Shown: positions 21,441 through 34,800 of the stretch, in pieces | How positions within the stretch are numbered: the first letter of the stretch is position 1 | Layout of the letters: each line of letters opens with the position of its first letter | Assembly (NCBI GenBank): GCA_019055375.1 | Contig: JAHQIW010005374.1 | Location: forward strand, 124,001 to 188,000 | DNA: 64,000 nt | Source: Parelaphostrongylus tenuis | Lineage: Eukaryota; Nematoda; Chromadorea; Rhabditida; Metastrongylidae | Direction: 5' to 3' | Position numbers and translations under genes: made by a program | The notes under the pieces: model-generated | Told to the model about the DNA's origin: nothing | What the model saw: only the letters and a program-made list of their open reading frames with translations | The model's database searches: none

Positions 21441-23380
21441 AACCAGCACCTTAGAAAACGCCATATCTTGGCCACTTTTAAGACTGCAAGAAGAATCGTC
21501 TCGACCATCATTTCACGTCATTCATGAAGAAGGCGAATCCTTAGGCAGCAGTCGCAAAAACACGTGAAATATTCAAAGACCTTTGTGGAGGAAGAATGCG
21601 AGGAAATGAAATGAATGCAGGAAGTTTCGCCATGCATACATTTGAATGTCATGGCGAATTGTGGTGAATAAAATTAACAAATTAGTGAATATGTTCAATA
21701 TGGTGACAGAACATGAAATAAATATGGAACGTTTTTTAAGTTGACCCAGAATTTTTACTGACTCAGTGCTCCAAATGGGTTCGAAATGATCTTACCACTG
21801 TAACAGGTGTTTTAGCTGTCATTCTTGTTCTCGAAGAACTAATAAGAAGAGAAGCTCATGAAATTCAAATTTGTAGTTGCGGAAAATGTCAGATTGTTCA
21901 TAACAAAGCCTTCAATGAACTTTGAGAACTCTAGGGAAGCCACAATTCACCGATATGTTACTGAAAATGAAAACAACTATCTTAATAATAACCTCGTGTC
22001 CTCCCAAGGCGCGAAAAAAAAATTGCTCAGCGTATTACATTACCAGTGAACCACAGTAACATCTTTGTCTAGAAAGTAGCGCTTATCACCCTAAGTCCAG
22101 CAGAATTACAGGGTTGGATACTTCTCAAACTCGTCGTTCTGAGGCACGGAGTTCGATACAATTACAGTTTTACTCATTTCCTCATGGTTGCCCTCGAGGG
22201 AGGTGTTACATCTAGTGAACGAGACACTACTTTCAGATAAATTAAACGATTTGTATGTATAGCTGCAAGTACACACGACCAAACTGCAGAAATCTCATCA
22301 CTTGCTGTAACTACGGTAGTTCAATTTCAGTCGGATATTCATTGTCAGACTATGAGCACAATATTGCGAATAGACTATGAATTTGAAAATCACAAATTGT
22401 TGGCGTTTCTACTTGTTATTCAGAAAAAGCGTTAATCGATATAGTCATAGATCGAACACATTTAGAGTGACTAACTGGAAAACCACTAGACAGTGGAAAA
22501 GAAGGAAAAGCTCTGAAGCTTATAGCGATCAATAATAACTACATTTTGGGCAAACAGTATCACAAATGTTGAAATCTCGCTACTGTATGTTTTTTTCCTG
22601 AAAAAAAAACATTATGTAGGCTACAATGTGGCTGGTTCCGCATTATATATTTAAATATGAATAAACGCATATACTGCACTATCCAAATCTATTCAAAAAA
22701 CACCATTGTTCAAATGCAAATATCGGAAAACTGAGGGAGTTTTTGTTCTTTTATATCATACCACATTGAAGAAAGCTTTGTTGATATGTCACTAAGATCT
22801 CCGTTGAGCAAACAGAGCTCTCAAAATTGTAGCTCTTTATGACTTAATTTTGATATTTTTTTTGTATTGTACGCGAAAAAATCGCCTCTGTTTTGATTGC
22901 GTAGATTAATTCGTATGTGCGAAAAACGGTTTCAAAAAAAATTTTCTTGGTTTCTAGGAAGCGTATTTTTTTCAGTCTTTTGAAAATGCTCTTTGCACTT
23001 TTTTACACGTATTAAAGTCCTCCTCTTTTCAAACACATTTTTGTAAAATTCTTTTTGGGAGCTTACCTTTTGAACTCTGTTTCTCATCTGAGTTCACAAC
23101 TAATGGTCAGTTTCTCTCTGTACCGATTTTTACATATATAAATGACCAAATTCGTTTGCACTGATCAATAAAAATGATTATATGGTTCCCAGTGTTTTGA
23201 CAATCTATGCTCAGTTGACTATGAGAAAGAATAGCAAAAGAACTTTGATCACTGCTTGAATGATTTGCTACTTTTTCGATTTCACCGATTGTTCTAATCT
23301 AACAAACCAAGATGTGAAGCGAGCGTCTCCAAAGCCTGAAAAGGTGTCAAGCACGCTGAAATCTAGGTAAAGGCAAATCG
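21441..23380. other. AT-rich stretch, no recognised feature
   Basis: No gene, RNA or repeat is recognised. Only short open frames. Confidence 0.5.
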
Positions 23381-23383
23381 AAA

Positions 23384-24880
23384 TCATCGAGAACCGTTGC
23401 CGGGGTAGCATTCTAGTGCCATTGTGACAAAACTCGCTTTCATCTTAGAAGCGGGTAACTGGTTGTTATGACAATTTTGAATACTTAGGCTACCTTTGGA
23501 CACAAGTCCGTCAAGCGGCGTAATCAACGCCACGTCATAGGAATTGTTCCAACTTCTGGCACTCATATCGAAATATTCTCTTCGCACAAGTACGGTCCCG
23601 AAATCCCTGACAAATGACAGATCTCGCACAATCTTCCTACTAAGATGAAGTTTCTCAATTATTTACCAACTTTACAATTGAATGTGCACTGCATGTAAGA
23701 ATTTCTCAACAATTTGTATTCTCGAGAAAATTTTGACAGCATCAGATACGATGTTCAGAGATTCCAACGAAAAAAGAAAGGATAGGTCTGCGATTAGATC
23801 GAATGAAAACCTAGTTTATGAAAAAGGCTATACGGAGAACAAATTGAGATGGTTGGTTATCTCATTACACATGCCCTTTCGTAACGGTGCTGTTTTCGAT
23901 AACCGGGACGACCACTGGAGGGTTTTAATCGTTTAAAAGTCTATAAAATTATGGAAAAAGCTCTGATTTCTTTGGCATATATAGTTTGTTGTCCGTGTTC
24001 TTAGAAAAACAAATACTGCAGGATCAAAAATTTTTAAAAAAATTAATGAAATTAAAGTTTCTGAAGTTTCCAAACGAAAAGAGGCAGCAGTGAAAACGAA
24101 CGGAACCTCCTGGAATACAGTTGTGTTGTAGTGCACAAAATCTCGTTTGTTCAGCCTTCATCCTCGAAATATAGGCCTTCAATCAACAATATGGTAGATA
24201 TTAATCTCGCGGCTTCCGGGAAGTCGGATTTTCGTCTGAATAAAACGTGAGTATTTTCATTTTATACACAACAAAATCTATATTCTAAAACTTATTATTA
24301 TAGTCTATAAAATTCACTATGAGCTGAGGTTTGTTGATCCGAAGTTAAAGCGACCGTAATTTCTCAATTGCATGAATTCTTTCAAAATTATCTCTTCCTT
24401 ATGTGGGAAATACAATTTTGTCTTTTCTCCTCCTTATACGCGATTCCTCCTAAACTTTTCGAAAAGATGAGAATGTCGTTAGAAAGAAATTGGTTCGGCA
24501 GAAATTTCCCGTCAGTGTAAATGCGTTTTTGCTGCAATCCTTCAACACCGTTATTCCGATTACACGTGACTCTTGAGTAGAGTGTCTCACCAACCTTAGC
24601 GAGTTTCATTTATATTCTTTGATACGTAGGATTCCTCAAAATTCCATCAATTTTCACGACTTTTTTCTGCAAAGTGCACAGAAAGGTAAGCTTGGGGAAT
24701 CTCATTTTCGCATCTTTCGCACAGAATAGCCAAGATCTCACAATTTAGAATCCTTTCCTTTCGAGTCATATGTACTTCCAGCTTTCTTCTGTTCTTGAGC
24801 AACTTCTTAGTGATGGTAGAAATGGAATTTTTGGCACTGTGATTGAAAATTGTGTATTTGTAATTGTGCAATTGTGCCAA
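23384..24880 (-). other. Coding-like fragments of uncertain identity
   Basis: Minus-strand open segments at 24880-24647, 24609-24388, 24136-23933 and 23629-23384 read like protein. FVFTAASF and NNSYDVALITPL weakly recall the VLTAAHC and DIALL regions of trypsin-like proteases, but the catalytic His and the expected spacing are not present. I could not join them with good splice sites. They could be a decayed gene, exons of an unrecognised gene, or chance. Confidence 0.2.
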
Positions 24881-24989
24881 TTTTGCGATCTTTGACGAAG
24901 AATCTACCCTCCTTAATCAAATATTCAATGTGAATCAGTGATTGTGATAAAGGAAGTTCTTTATGAATCCTGAATATTCACGAATCGTC

Positions 24990-25180
24990 TTATGACGTCG
25001 ATCAACCCTGAGAGATGTGCCATGTTTCGACTTCATCAGCATCGACTCAATACATTCTGGTCTTCACAATGACTCGCGGGGGTTACTAGTGTATCAAGTC
25101 AGAGGTGCCACCTTCGCAGATAACTTTGGTACCGATCACGAAAGGATGGGAACCTTGGTGAGTAAGGGCTATGCAGAATC
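24990..25180 (-). repeat. SINE family A, 3'-part fragment
   Basis: Matches the tail and middle of the family (CGATCAACCCTGAGAGATG, CACAATGACTCGCGG, CCTTGGTGAG). The tRNA-like head is missing. The RTE element begins about 45 bp further on. Confidence 0.6.
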
Positions 25181-25224
25181 CAATCAAAAATTGTGTATGT
25201 ATTGTATGTCATTTTTGCTCTGTT

Positions 25225-28200
25225 ACACGCGCCCCCCACGGACCTCGCTATTTGAGGGATCCCGCCCGCTTAGTCGAGAGGGCACGTGGCGCGTCCCCAG
25301 GTGGTGGATAGGGGAATAAAACGCGAAGCAAAAGCGACCGTGTGCTTCCCAGAGACGCAGGTGGATTCAGAGGACGAGCTCCCTGCTTCTGCAGCGGCGA
25401 CTTGACAAAAACTCTATTTCTACGAATCAAGTAGGCCAAAAGCCTGCAATCAAGCGGCTGGGAGGTACATGGGAGGCGGTTAGGAGTCGCCTCCAACAAA
25501 TAAGCTCCTCCCGCTCCTCTGAGAGAGACAGGCAAGCTACTCGTGAGTACCCAGCCCCATGTTTAGAGCCTGGCAAGCTACACGTTGGGATCAAAATGCC
25601 AAAAATAGTAACAAATATGGGCCCCATTCCCCTGACCCCGAAAGAGCCCCTGGTACGGCAGCGCCAGGTAGGACGAGTACGGAGAGGCTGCTAAAATCTC
25701 AGGGCCGAACTAGGCTGCCAAGATCGAAACGGACTAAAATGATGATCTGTACCTACAATGCAATTGGCCTGGCTGAGACGAGAAGGCGCCGTCCTTTTCA
25801 CGCTGTCTGTGACACCGGAGAAGAACTGTTCCTTGGAACATGCGATCGCAGAGGTGTCGGTGGCGTTGGCGTCCTCGTCAAATCGAATTTGACAGTGAGC
25901 ACTGATTCGTTCGAGCAATTAACAACCCGTATCGGACGATTACGGTTGAAACGGTGTGGTTCTATGCCGGCTTTGACCATCTTCGTTGCTTACTCACCAA
26001 AATCAAGCTATGACGAAGACGAAGCCGAAGCGTTCTATAAGGACCTCGAAAAATTCTTCAGAGAAGATCATACATTCTTCAAGGTCATTATCGGAGATTT
26101 TAACGCAAAAATTGGACCTAGAAGAACGTCTGAAGAACGTCACATAGGGACCCACGGACTAGAATGGAGTGAACAGGGTGAGAGGCTATCCGAGTTTATC
26201 ATAACGACCCAAACCATCCATGGTAACTCGCAATTCCAAAAGCCTCTTTCTCAGCGATGGACGTGGGAGTCTCCCAATGGAGAGTACCATGACGAAATAG
26301 ATCACATCATAGTAAATCGAAGGTTTTGCCTGACCGACGTCGCTGTTGTTTCCAAGTTCTACACAGGATCAGACCATCGCCTCCTTCGCGCAACGTTCCG
26401 ATTTTCGAGGAGAGGAGAGAAAGCCGCTGAATGGAAACAACGAAGTCCCAGAACAACCATAAACTGGGATGTATTCAAATCATTAGTCGGCTCATGGGAA
26501 GATACCGTTGTCGACAACATCGACAAAGAATACGATCGACTCGTTGAATATCTTCACGTTAGCGCTATAAAAGCCGAGAGTCCTAAGGTCACGAAGAGAC
26601 GCTTGTCTCCACAGACACTCGAGCTGATACGTCAACGTGGAATCGCACGAGCTGCAGGCAACCGAAACCTTACGTCCGAACTTGCGAAACGATGCAGAGA
26701 AGCTATAAAAAAAGACCTCAAAGAGAGAAGAGCAGCAGTTATGGCAGAAGCAGCAGAAGCTGGGAAGAGCATTCGCAAAGCCCAGCGAGGCTTCGCCAAC
26801 TATAAGACCAAGATGATTGCATTCCGATACCCTGACGGGACACTTACAGCTTCCAGAAGGGCTATGGAGAAAATCATCCACCAATACTACTCGGATCTCT
26901 TCGCTAGCCATGTCCTCTTACCGTCATATAAATTGAAAGAGGAAGAATATGTCGTTCCACCGGTCCTCCCTTCCGAAATCCGACATGCTATATCGTCGGT
27001 GAAAAACAGAACAACACCCGGTCCAGACAGGATTAGACCAGAACACCTGAAGAAGCTGCCGCCAGTTCTCGTCAACACCCTGGCTCTCTCTTCACTCGCT
27101 ACCTGTCAGAATGCAAGGTCCCTATTCAATGGAAAACCAGCAAGACCGTATTGTTGTTCAAAAAGGGAGACCTTCACGACATAGGCAATTATCGCCCAAT
27201 CTGCTTGCTGTCCGTTGTCTATAAACTCTTTACTCGAGTCATCCTGAACAGGATTGACAGAACACTGGACGAAGGACAGCCATGCGAACAAGCAGGGTTT
27301 CGAAAAGGATTTAGTACCATAGACCACATCCACACGATCACAAGACTCATTGAAGTTTCGCGAGAGCACAAACAACCACTCTGTCTCACTTTTATCGATC
27401 TGAAGAAAGCCTTTGATTCAGTGGAAACTGAAGCGGTTATATAGGCTCTGGATAACCAGGGCGTCCCTACTCGGTGCATAATGATCCTTCGTGAGCTTTA
27501 TAAAGATTTCACGACCAGGATATCTCCATTCTACAACAATATCACCATTGACGTAAGAAGAGGGGTTCGACAAGGCGATACAATATCGCCAAAACTATTC
27601 ACTGCCACCCTACAAAACGTCATGCGAACATAAGAATGGGACGAAATGGGAGTGAAAATTGACGGTCGACAATCAAACCATCTTCGCTTTGCTGACGATA
27701 TCGTTCTCATAACACCAAACATCAGCCAAGCGGAACGAATGTTGACTGATTTCGATAACGCGTGTGGAAAGATTGGTCTTCAACTGAATCTAACGAAAAC
27801 AATGTTCATGAGGAACGGACGGGTTTCGAATGCCCCATTCACGCTCAACGGAACGACAATTTCCGAATGCTCCAGTTACATCTATCTAGGTCGTGAAATC
27901 AACATGATGAACGACCTAGCCCCAGAGTTGAGCAGAAGGAAACGAGCGGCTTGGGGAACGTTTAAGAGCATCGAAGATGTAGTGAAGAGGACAAAGAACA
28001 TCCGACTCTGTGCCCACCTTTTCGACTCGACAATTATCCCTGCCCTAACGTATGCAGCAGAAACCTGGTCGCTACGTAAGCAGGATGAAAGATCACTTGG
28101 AGTTATCGAACGCGCAGTCGAAAGGTGGATGCTAGGAGTATTCCGTATTTCGCAAATGAGAGAAAGGATCCGAAGTTCCGACCTACGTCAACGATCGAAA

Positions 28201-28520
28201 ATTAGAGACGCCGTTCTACACGCCAGGATATCGAAAATAAGGTGGGCCGGACACGTGATGCGCTTCAACGACAACCGATGGACGAGAGCCGTTACCGACT
28301 GGATTCCTCGGGACGTCAAGCGCTCTAAAGGAAGACCACTGACCCGTTGGTCCGACTTCTTCACGAAAGCGATGGAAGAAAGATATGATGCTCAGCGAAT
28401 CCCTAGAGCGAGGAGGACCCACTGGGCTACTCTTGCACGCGATAGGGAAAAATGGAAGAGTTGCTGGTACCCGCTCGAGTCACTCGACGATCAACGGGAC
28501 GCCAGGTGATACAAATGATA
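25225..28520 (+). mobile_element. RTE-type non-LTR retrotransposon, nearly full length, inactivated
   Basis: RTE elements encode an apurinic-type endonuclease followed by reverse transcriptase and copy themselves by target-primed reverse transcription. Endonuclease motifs are seen (GDFNAKIG, SDHRLL), then RT motifs (NYRPICLLSV, FIDLKKAFDS, RQGDTISP, HLRFADDIVL) and a C-terminal region (KIRWAGHVMRFN). The frame is broken. A deletion joins CTYNA directly to IGLAETRRR, removing part of the endonuclease N-terminus. A frameshift near 27085 moves frame 2 to frame 1, and in-frame stops lie at 27442-27444 and 27631-27633. The 3' end has the short tandem GATACAAATGATACA. Confidence 0.92.
25559..28509 (+). 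pseudogene. RTE endonuclease/reverse transcriptase ORF, broken
   Basis: The open parts are 25559-27184 (endonuclease plus linker), 27151-27444 and 27646-28509 (RT and C-terminus). The last two share one frame and are separated by two stop codons. The FADD catalytic pair of the polymerase is intact. As it stands the locus cannot make a full-length protein. Its sequence is still close to a coding state, so the insertion looks younger than the relics at 7785-9330 and 58650-59395. Confidence 0.88.
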
Positions 28521-28854
28521 CACGCGCCCCACTATTTATGGGATCAGAGGAAAATAATTCCATTCATTCCCTTCAGTTCAAATTTCGCGACCTTGCATTT
28601 CATATAATTTCCATTGACCTTTTATGTCTCGTTAATGAAGTATAGCAACATACTTACAAAATGCAACTCCATTATGCTAAAATATCTAGACCCTTGCCTT
28701 GCCTTTCTGTCAGTAATGTTTTGACTCCATCAATGCTATCTGCAGTCACCACTGAACGGTAATGATTTGGGAAGCACAAGTCGACATTGAGTCTAGTTAA
28801 GCTGACTCTGCAGTCAAAATAAGATTAGAGTAAAAATATAGTTAATTGAAGAGC

Positions 28855-28999
28855 AAAGCAAGTGTCTCAGGCGGTGTTGTGGATGGCATCTGACTTTCGG
28901 GAAAAAGTAGGGGCAGATTCAAAGCCCGACAAGGGTTCGGAATTTGCTCAATTCATAGCGTCCGTGTGATTGAATTTCACGTCATACCTTGACGTGAAA
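28855..28999. repeat. tRNA-like fragment plus perfect hairpin
   Basis: 28860-28945 has an A-box-like then B-box-like order (GGTGTTGTGGATGG ... AGATTCAAAGCCC). It is followed by a perfect 10-bp stem, TTTCACGTCA (28975-28984) and TGACGTGAAA (28990-28999), with a 5-nt loop. Function unknown. Confidence 0.35.
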
Positions 29000-29249
29000 A
29001 AAGAACGAGCATTAACAAAAGTTGAAGCATCTTCCTATATGAAACTTTTCGTTCAGGTAATTCAACTGGCTTAAGTTGATCATAGCTCATAGCCGTTGCA
29101 GCAAAATATTGTGAGAATAGCAGCCACAGATATTTCACTGTCATGCTCTTAGTGTTGAAAGGTGAGTTAATCAAGATGCATTGTCGACTTTTCGTGATGA
29201 AACTGATAACAAATCACGAAGGTTCGAGTGCGTATCAGGTTCGAGTAAA

Positions 29250-29994
29250 AAGTTCTAGGGCACTCGTAAATAACTGAGAATTTATGCACGAATTCCAAAC
29301 AAAAATGATAATGAATAGTCTTCAAAATAAAGGCCATTCTTTTCTACTGCTTTCTGCCATTGGTCCGCCTAGTTACGGATTTAGTCAAAGTAGCATTCCT
29401 TCGACTTCGAATCAAAGGACTCTTGACATTCAATAAGTTGTTGAGAAGTTGGCGACAAATTTCAACTTTTTTTGGCGGATTCTGCTTCAGTGAGTCAGTG
29501 CGGATTTTGTCGTGGCTTCTTGTGGACAAAGTCAAGCTGGTAGAGATGAGTTAGCACAATTGTATAAGAAACACCAAGTTCGGCTGCCAATTCGCGAGCA
29601 CTTGATGATGGTTCATCTTTCAAAGCAGCAATCAAATTTTCGTTGTTCAACTTTATTGGACGTCTTACGCGAAGCTTGTCTTTGAGGTCATGATCTCCGG
29701 CACTGAGAAGAGTTGAAATCAGTGTTCAGCAGCGGATTTGCTCATTGTGTCTTCCTCTGCAATTTCGTTGATTTCATATAATGCAGCTCGCTGTGGGAGA
29801 CCTTTTCTCCAATAATGACAAAATAAAACACGAACTTCGATTGCATCGTTGGACATGGTGGAGGCTTGTAACAAGGTGAAGATAAAGACAAATAACATCT
29901 AAGCATTCACTGGGAAAAACCCGTATAAGAAACTAATATACTCTCATGATTTGCATGAGAGTTATCTCATGCTTATTAAAGTGCCCCAGAACCT
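29250..29994 (-). mobile_element. Internally deleted mariner element
   Basis: Terminal inverted repeats are visible: AAGTTCTAGGGCACT at the left (from 29250) and AGTGCCCCAGAACCTT at the right (to about 29995). From the ATG at 29856 on the minus strand the sequence encodes the mariner N-terminus (SNDAIEVRVLFCHYWRKG), then a helix-turn-helix region (SARELAAELGVS). The catalytic domain is absent. At about 745 bp, against roughly 1.3 kb for a full mariner, it is a nonautonomous derivative. Stops and frameshifts are present. Confidence 0.82.
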
Positions 29995-29999
29995 TCATT

Positions 30000-31858
30000 C
30001 CAACTATGGTATATGCTCATGTCGCTGCTATATTCCATTCTTAGAATTAGGTATAAACCGGTGAAGGATTCAGATTATCACGTTATTTTGAACTACATTT
30101 TGAGAAATAGCATTTCCAAAAATTTCATTGGCAGTCTATATCTTTCTCAAAATTTATTCCACACGATCCAACATCGCTTTTGCTATGCGTTAACCAGCAC
30201 TTGTTGGATTCAATTCGCTTCCTAACATTCATCCTCCATGAAGGTCTCTGCACAATTCACGTGTTGCTTCGACTGCCGCTCGAGGATTTCGTCCTCCATA
30301 TGAATTTTGCAGAGTGTCGGTCTGGACAACTTTTCTTGCAGTTCTGGAGATAACCAATCTAAGACGTTTCTAAGCTTTCAGTCGCTTGATTGCAAGAGAG
30401 TGGTGGTTTGGGGATCGAACAAGCTCATCGCTATCAGCTCGCTTTTTGATGCGTCGCTTCGCTGATCACTGCGCCGTCCTCGGCAAACTCCATGTATGAC
30501 ATGCAGAATGGCCAATTTTGATATCCTAGCGTATATGATAATGGCTCTGATCACTGATCATCGATAAGCAATAAAACCTTAGATTTCTTTTCAATTCTGC
30601 ATACCATATGCATGAACATCATCCTGATCACAAAGCGTTTGATAACGTTGGTCGTATCTATGATGTATTCAGATTTCTTCGTTGACGCTAGTATAAAAGA
30701 AAATCAGGGTATGGTGATAACCCAAAGGTTCTTTCTTTTCACTCCATGAAAGCTTTCGTAAGCTCCTCAAGCAGTTCGTCTTTTTCTTCTCAATTTTGGA
30801 TTGAAGTCGTTCGTATTTTTCATCTTTTTCAGCCAAAAAAGTACGATTAGAACTTTTCTAGGCTATCATTTCCGCTGAGATGATGGAACATCAGAAACAA
30901 ATTAGTTCGTTATGATAATCATTTCCCTACGATTTAGGACTTATAGCAAACTTGCTGCAGTCGCCGTAGAAATTTGTCAATGCTCTTTGTACAGAATTGA
31001 CAAAATTGAAGACCTAAACATAGGATAGAATGCCAATCCTTGACAGCGGTAGTGAAATGGTTTGATCTACTGCTAGTTCACTGATAAAAAAATACTTCTC
31101 AAATGTCCCTGATCATCAAAAAGTTTTTGGACAAAAAAATATAATTTGAGGTCCCTAAAACACTTCCAGATGGTAAAATGATTTCTAAGTGCCAAAATCT
31201 AGATCATATAACAATGAATTTCGTAGAGGAATTTGGATAAGTGCCTTCCGAAGAAGATCTTTCGAAAATCCGTTCATCATTTAACAGTAATGACAGCACA
31301 ACTAAATCGCATTTTACTTCTTGCTGTGTTCAGACAAGTCTTATAATTCTCACTTTGCGTTTCTTGATGAGGTCATAAAACTTCAATCTTCAAAAACAAG
31401 AAAGTTTTATTATCTACGAGAAAACAAGGGTTCCGTAATCGAACACTACTTCGATCTTTTTTTTTCATATAAGCCATATGATTCACTATACAATGCCTAA
31501 ACAAAAATTACTAAAAATCGCCAAATTTTGTCCGAAGTACAGAACTTTCCACTTCAAGCTTATTCGAAAACGCTTAAGGAACACTGGAATAAAGTGGTCA
31601 CCACGAATGGTAACTGGAATGGTTCGTAAACAACAGATACTAATTGTCATTGATAAGAGTGAAACACCATGCAATTTCTGAACAAAAATGAATCACAGAC
31701 AGAATCTGTTCAGACAGGAAAATATGATTAAAAGTGGAAGGAACCGGACACATATCACGCTGCACGAAGAATAACTATAAAGGACATTTTAAAAATATAC
31801 ATTACAGAAATATGAGTGAAGGCTGACAATAGCTGCTTCAATTCATGTCCGGTCCGGT
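30000..31858. other. vha-19 3' flank and unassigned sequence
   Basis: 30240-30480 contains a possible decayed tRNA-like repeat (GGGGATCGAACAAGC ... GATCACTGCGCCGTC, complement of an A/B box pair). Nothing else is recognised. No canonical poly(A) signal is obvious just downstream of the vha-19 stop. Confidence 0.4.
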
Positions 31859-34800
31859 CTACTCCCGGACATTGATAACGATCTGCTTGTGCTTAGGATC
31901 ATCGAATCGGTCCATTGTTTGAACAGAGTTCAACATCATGAATCCAAAGATAAAGCCAGACAAAAGGATCAGGGAGCTTACGATGCCTAGATAAACAGTG
32001 TTATAAAGACTAGAAAAGCAGCCAACATGCATAGATTTGTCTTTGTAAACAAACATGAGGCTTTCATGATAGGATTTATACGATCAGCTGACGTTCCGGC
32101 GGTTTCGCTCTCTTGATGGGCCGGAAAAATCAGCTTGTCATACCCAATTAGCCAGGCACCTTCACTACTCTACTGTAAAAATCACAAAGCTAGACTTCAT
32201 TCTTATCAAGCGCAAAACAACTTTTCAACACACTCACCGCTTTTTATGACTCTTTCATTGAGTTATCCAAGAGAAGAACAATCTATCAAGTCACACGGAC
32301 TAGTAATGCATCTTCTAGATAAAAATAAGCCATATAGCTTGTTGTCATACGTGACATGACTCACTGAATATGACTGTTGTTTTGATGTGGGACATGCATT
32401 AGCATCTATTTGATCCCTGTACGATTGGTACCCACCTGGAGAACTCATTGGAAGATCCATAAAAAACGGTATAATAAGTTGGTTTGTGCTTGATGCGATT
32501 GAAATCCAAATTCGGTGACTTTTCCTTTCAGAGTAACGAAGGTATTTCGCTAACTGAGTTATGGGCAATTAGATCTTTCAAGGCTCAGAAGGAGATGAAT
32601 ATGCCGAAAGGTCAGCTAGTCGAACAAACTATAATATGACAACCTCGTGTTTGGCTTACAAAAAAAAAAAAAATTTATGCACTGAACAATGCCAAGACTA
32701 GAAGAGGAGTCGGTCATGGGAATATAACAATGCACTGCAGTAATCATGGAGCCTAAGATGAGTACGTTTTTTTCTGTGAAAAACCCTTATCTTCCTTCTG
32801 TTTTATATAAATTCACACCTTTGAGTCTAAAATATCACAAGGAATGCCTGTCATATTATTAGGTCTTCTCATAAATTTTGGTACTAGAGCAACAAACACC
32901 AAACTTATCAACAAGAAGTTATTAATTTTGCTTAACAGCACTATTCAAAGTATGTGTCATCACCATGAACACATTTGTGCCACCTCTCAGACAACAAACG
33001 CTACCACTTTGAGCAGAATTTTCTTTTTTTTTTATACAAATATTCAATCTAACTTGCGGCATCATAGCCGCTCGACGAAGCGTTTATCGCAATTTGTTGC
33101 CTTACGATTGCGAACTGGGACGCAATGCACAGACCGCTTTTGAGAATATTAACTGTCTGAAGGCTAAAAGGTTTGTGTCCAAGCGAACAGTATTACGGTT
33201 TTTTGTTGAGTTCAAGAAGCTAAGTGGCCATGATGCAGCGAAGTATGGACAAATTTGGTACCAAAAGAAAGCCAGAGTTTTGCACAAAGCGGTATTGATA
33301 TGTTGCCTGAGAGATGATAGAAATAAGTTCAGGCTAATGGCGATTCATTGGACAGTTTTGCTAGGCAATTTTGATTCTAGTGGCAAATAAATGGTGTTTT
33401 TTGCTCCAGTGTCAATACTTATGACAAAACTTAATGATAAAACAACCTCGAATATTTAGAAAAGATGCATTAATTAATTTCGACAAAATCTAGTTGACCT
33501 GACAGTGTAGCGAATTTCTTAAAAATTGGTAAAACTTTGGACTCTCACCCATCCATGATCCAGTTGAAAATGTTCCAATGCAATCTTCTACCTGTCTCGT
33601 GAAGTACATTTGCTTGGTCTTAGGATCGGGTTTAACACCAAAAGTTTGGACCTAAAAATAGAGCTGAAAAACCACACACTTTTTGATAGAAGGAATGTAT
33701 ATCCATCCAATCTGATGCACTTAGTCTAGAGAATAAGTCATCTCTCCAAGAAATCAATAGATTACAACAAGAATACATAAGGTCACGTAAAATCTGCGGT
33801 CGTCTTAAGCCACAAAAGTGGATGAGACAATGAGGTGGATGATTAGACAACAGTTCAAAACGTGTTTGAAATTCAGGATTTTGAATACAAGTTATAAAAA
33901 CAGGGATTCGGATTATAAGTGATGGTAACGTCTGATTCATTAGGAAATGGGATAACAAGTTAGACTGGATTTCAAGAAACCATCGATTTTCCGCTAACGT
34001 GAAAACTTGAGGAATACAGAACTCTGTAAAAAACCACAAAGCGTTGACCTTCCTCTAACGTTTTAATGTTACAAACAAATTTCACACCACGTTATTTCTG
34101 AAAGTCTGAATTGCTCAAAATCTAGCTTCAAAGAGAAAAACCTAACAATCAACGCAAATTTTAAGAAATTTCCGACGCAGTATCACCAAGCGGTCGAAAT
34201 TGGATGCGGTAATTTCGCGGATGCAATCGTATCCTACTTAATGGAACTGCGGTCTGTTCAAAATCAGACCCTTACAGAAAACTAGTAGCAAGAAAGATGG
34301 TTACCCTTACTACAATGAAATAAACAAATAGAGGAAAATTGAAGCGATTGATGGCTGGTCTTCAGTAGTGACCATAACCAACCTCGGTGTTGTAGAGTGA
34401 TATGCCGATGAGTACACCATCCTGATCAGTTTTCAAGAATGCAGCTTGTGAGTCACTGCAAGCCATGGCAAATCCTTCTACACTGTTGAAACCGACGTTG
34501 CCTACAGATGCAGCGGATATGGCCTTGCCAGTAGCAGTTGCAGGCTGAAAATAGAACAGAAGATCATAAGTTACCATAGTTATTCCACCGGTTTGTGGAT
34601 TTATCACTTTATAACTTTATTTGACAGCTATCATAGCCTCCTTTATACTGTGTGAGTCTCTTTACTTCTACCACATTACTAGTCAAGCATTCCAATCACA
34701 AGGATAACCAGGCTGGGTCGCTTCGAAGGACGTCCGTTACGTTGCCGGAGAGTGTCGGAAAGGGAATCAACGCCGCGTCCAGTATCACTGGTCAGTCACT

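Noticed and set aside
32263..32568. 101-codon frame in vha-19 intron 12 as an extra exon
   Set aside because: Joining exon 12 directly to exon 13 restores the conserved SWMG-IVSS junction in frame, so no exon is needed between them.
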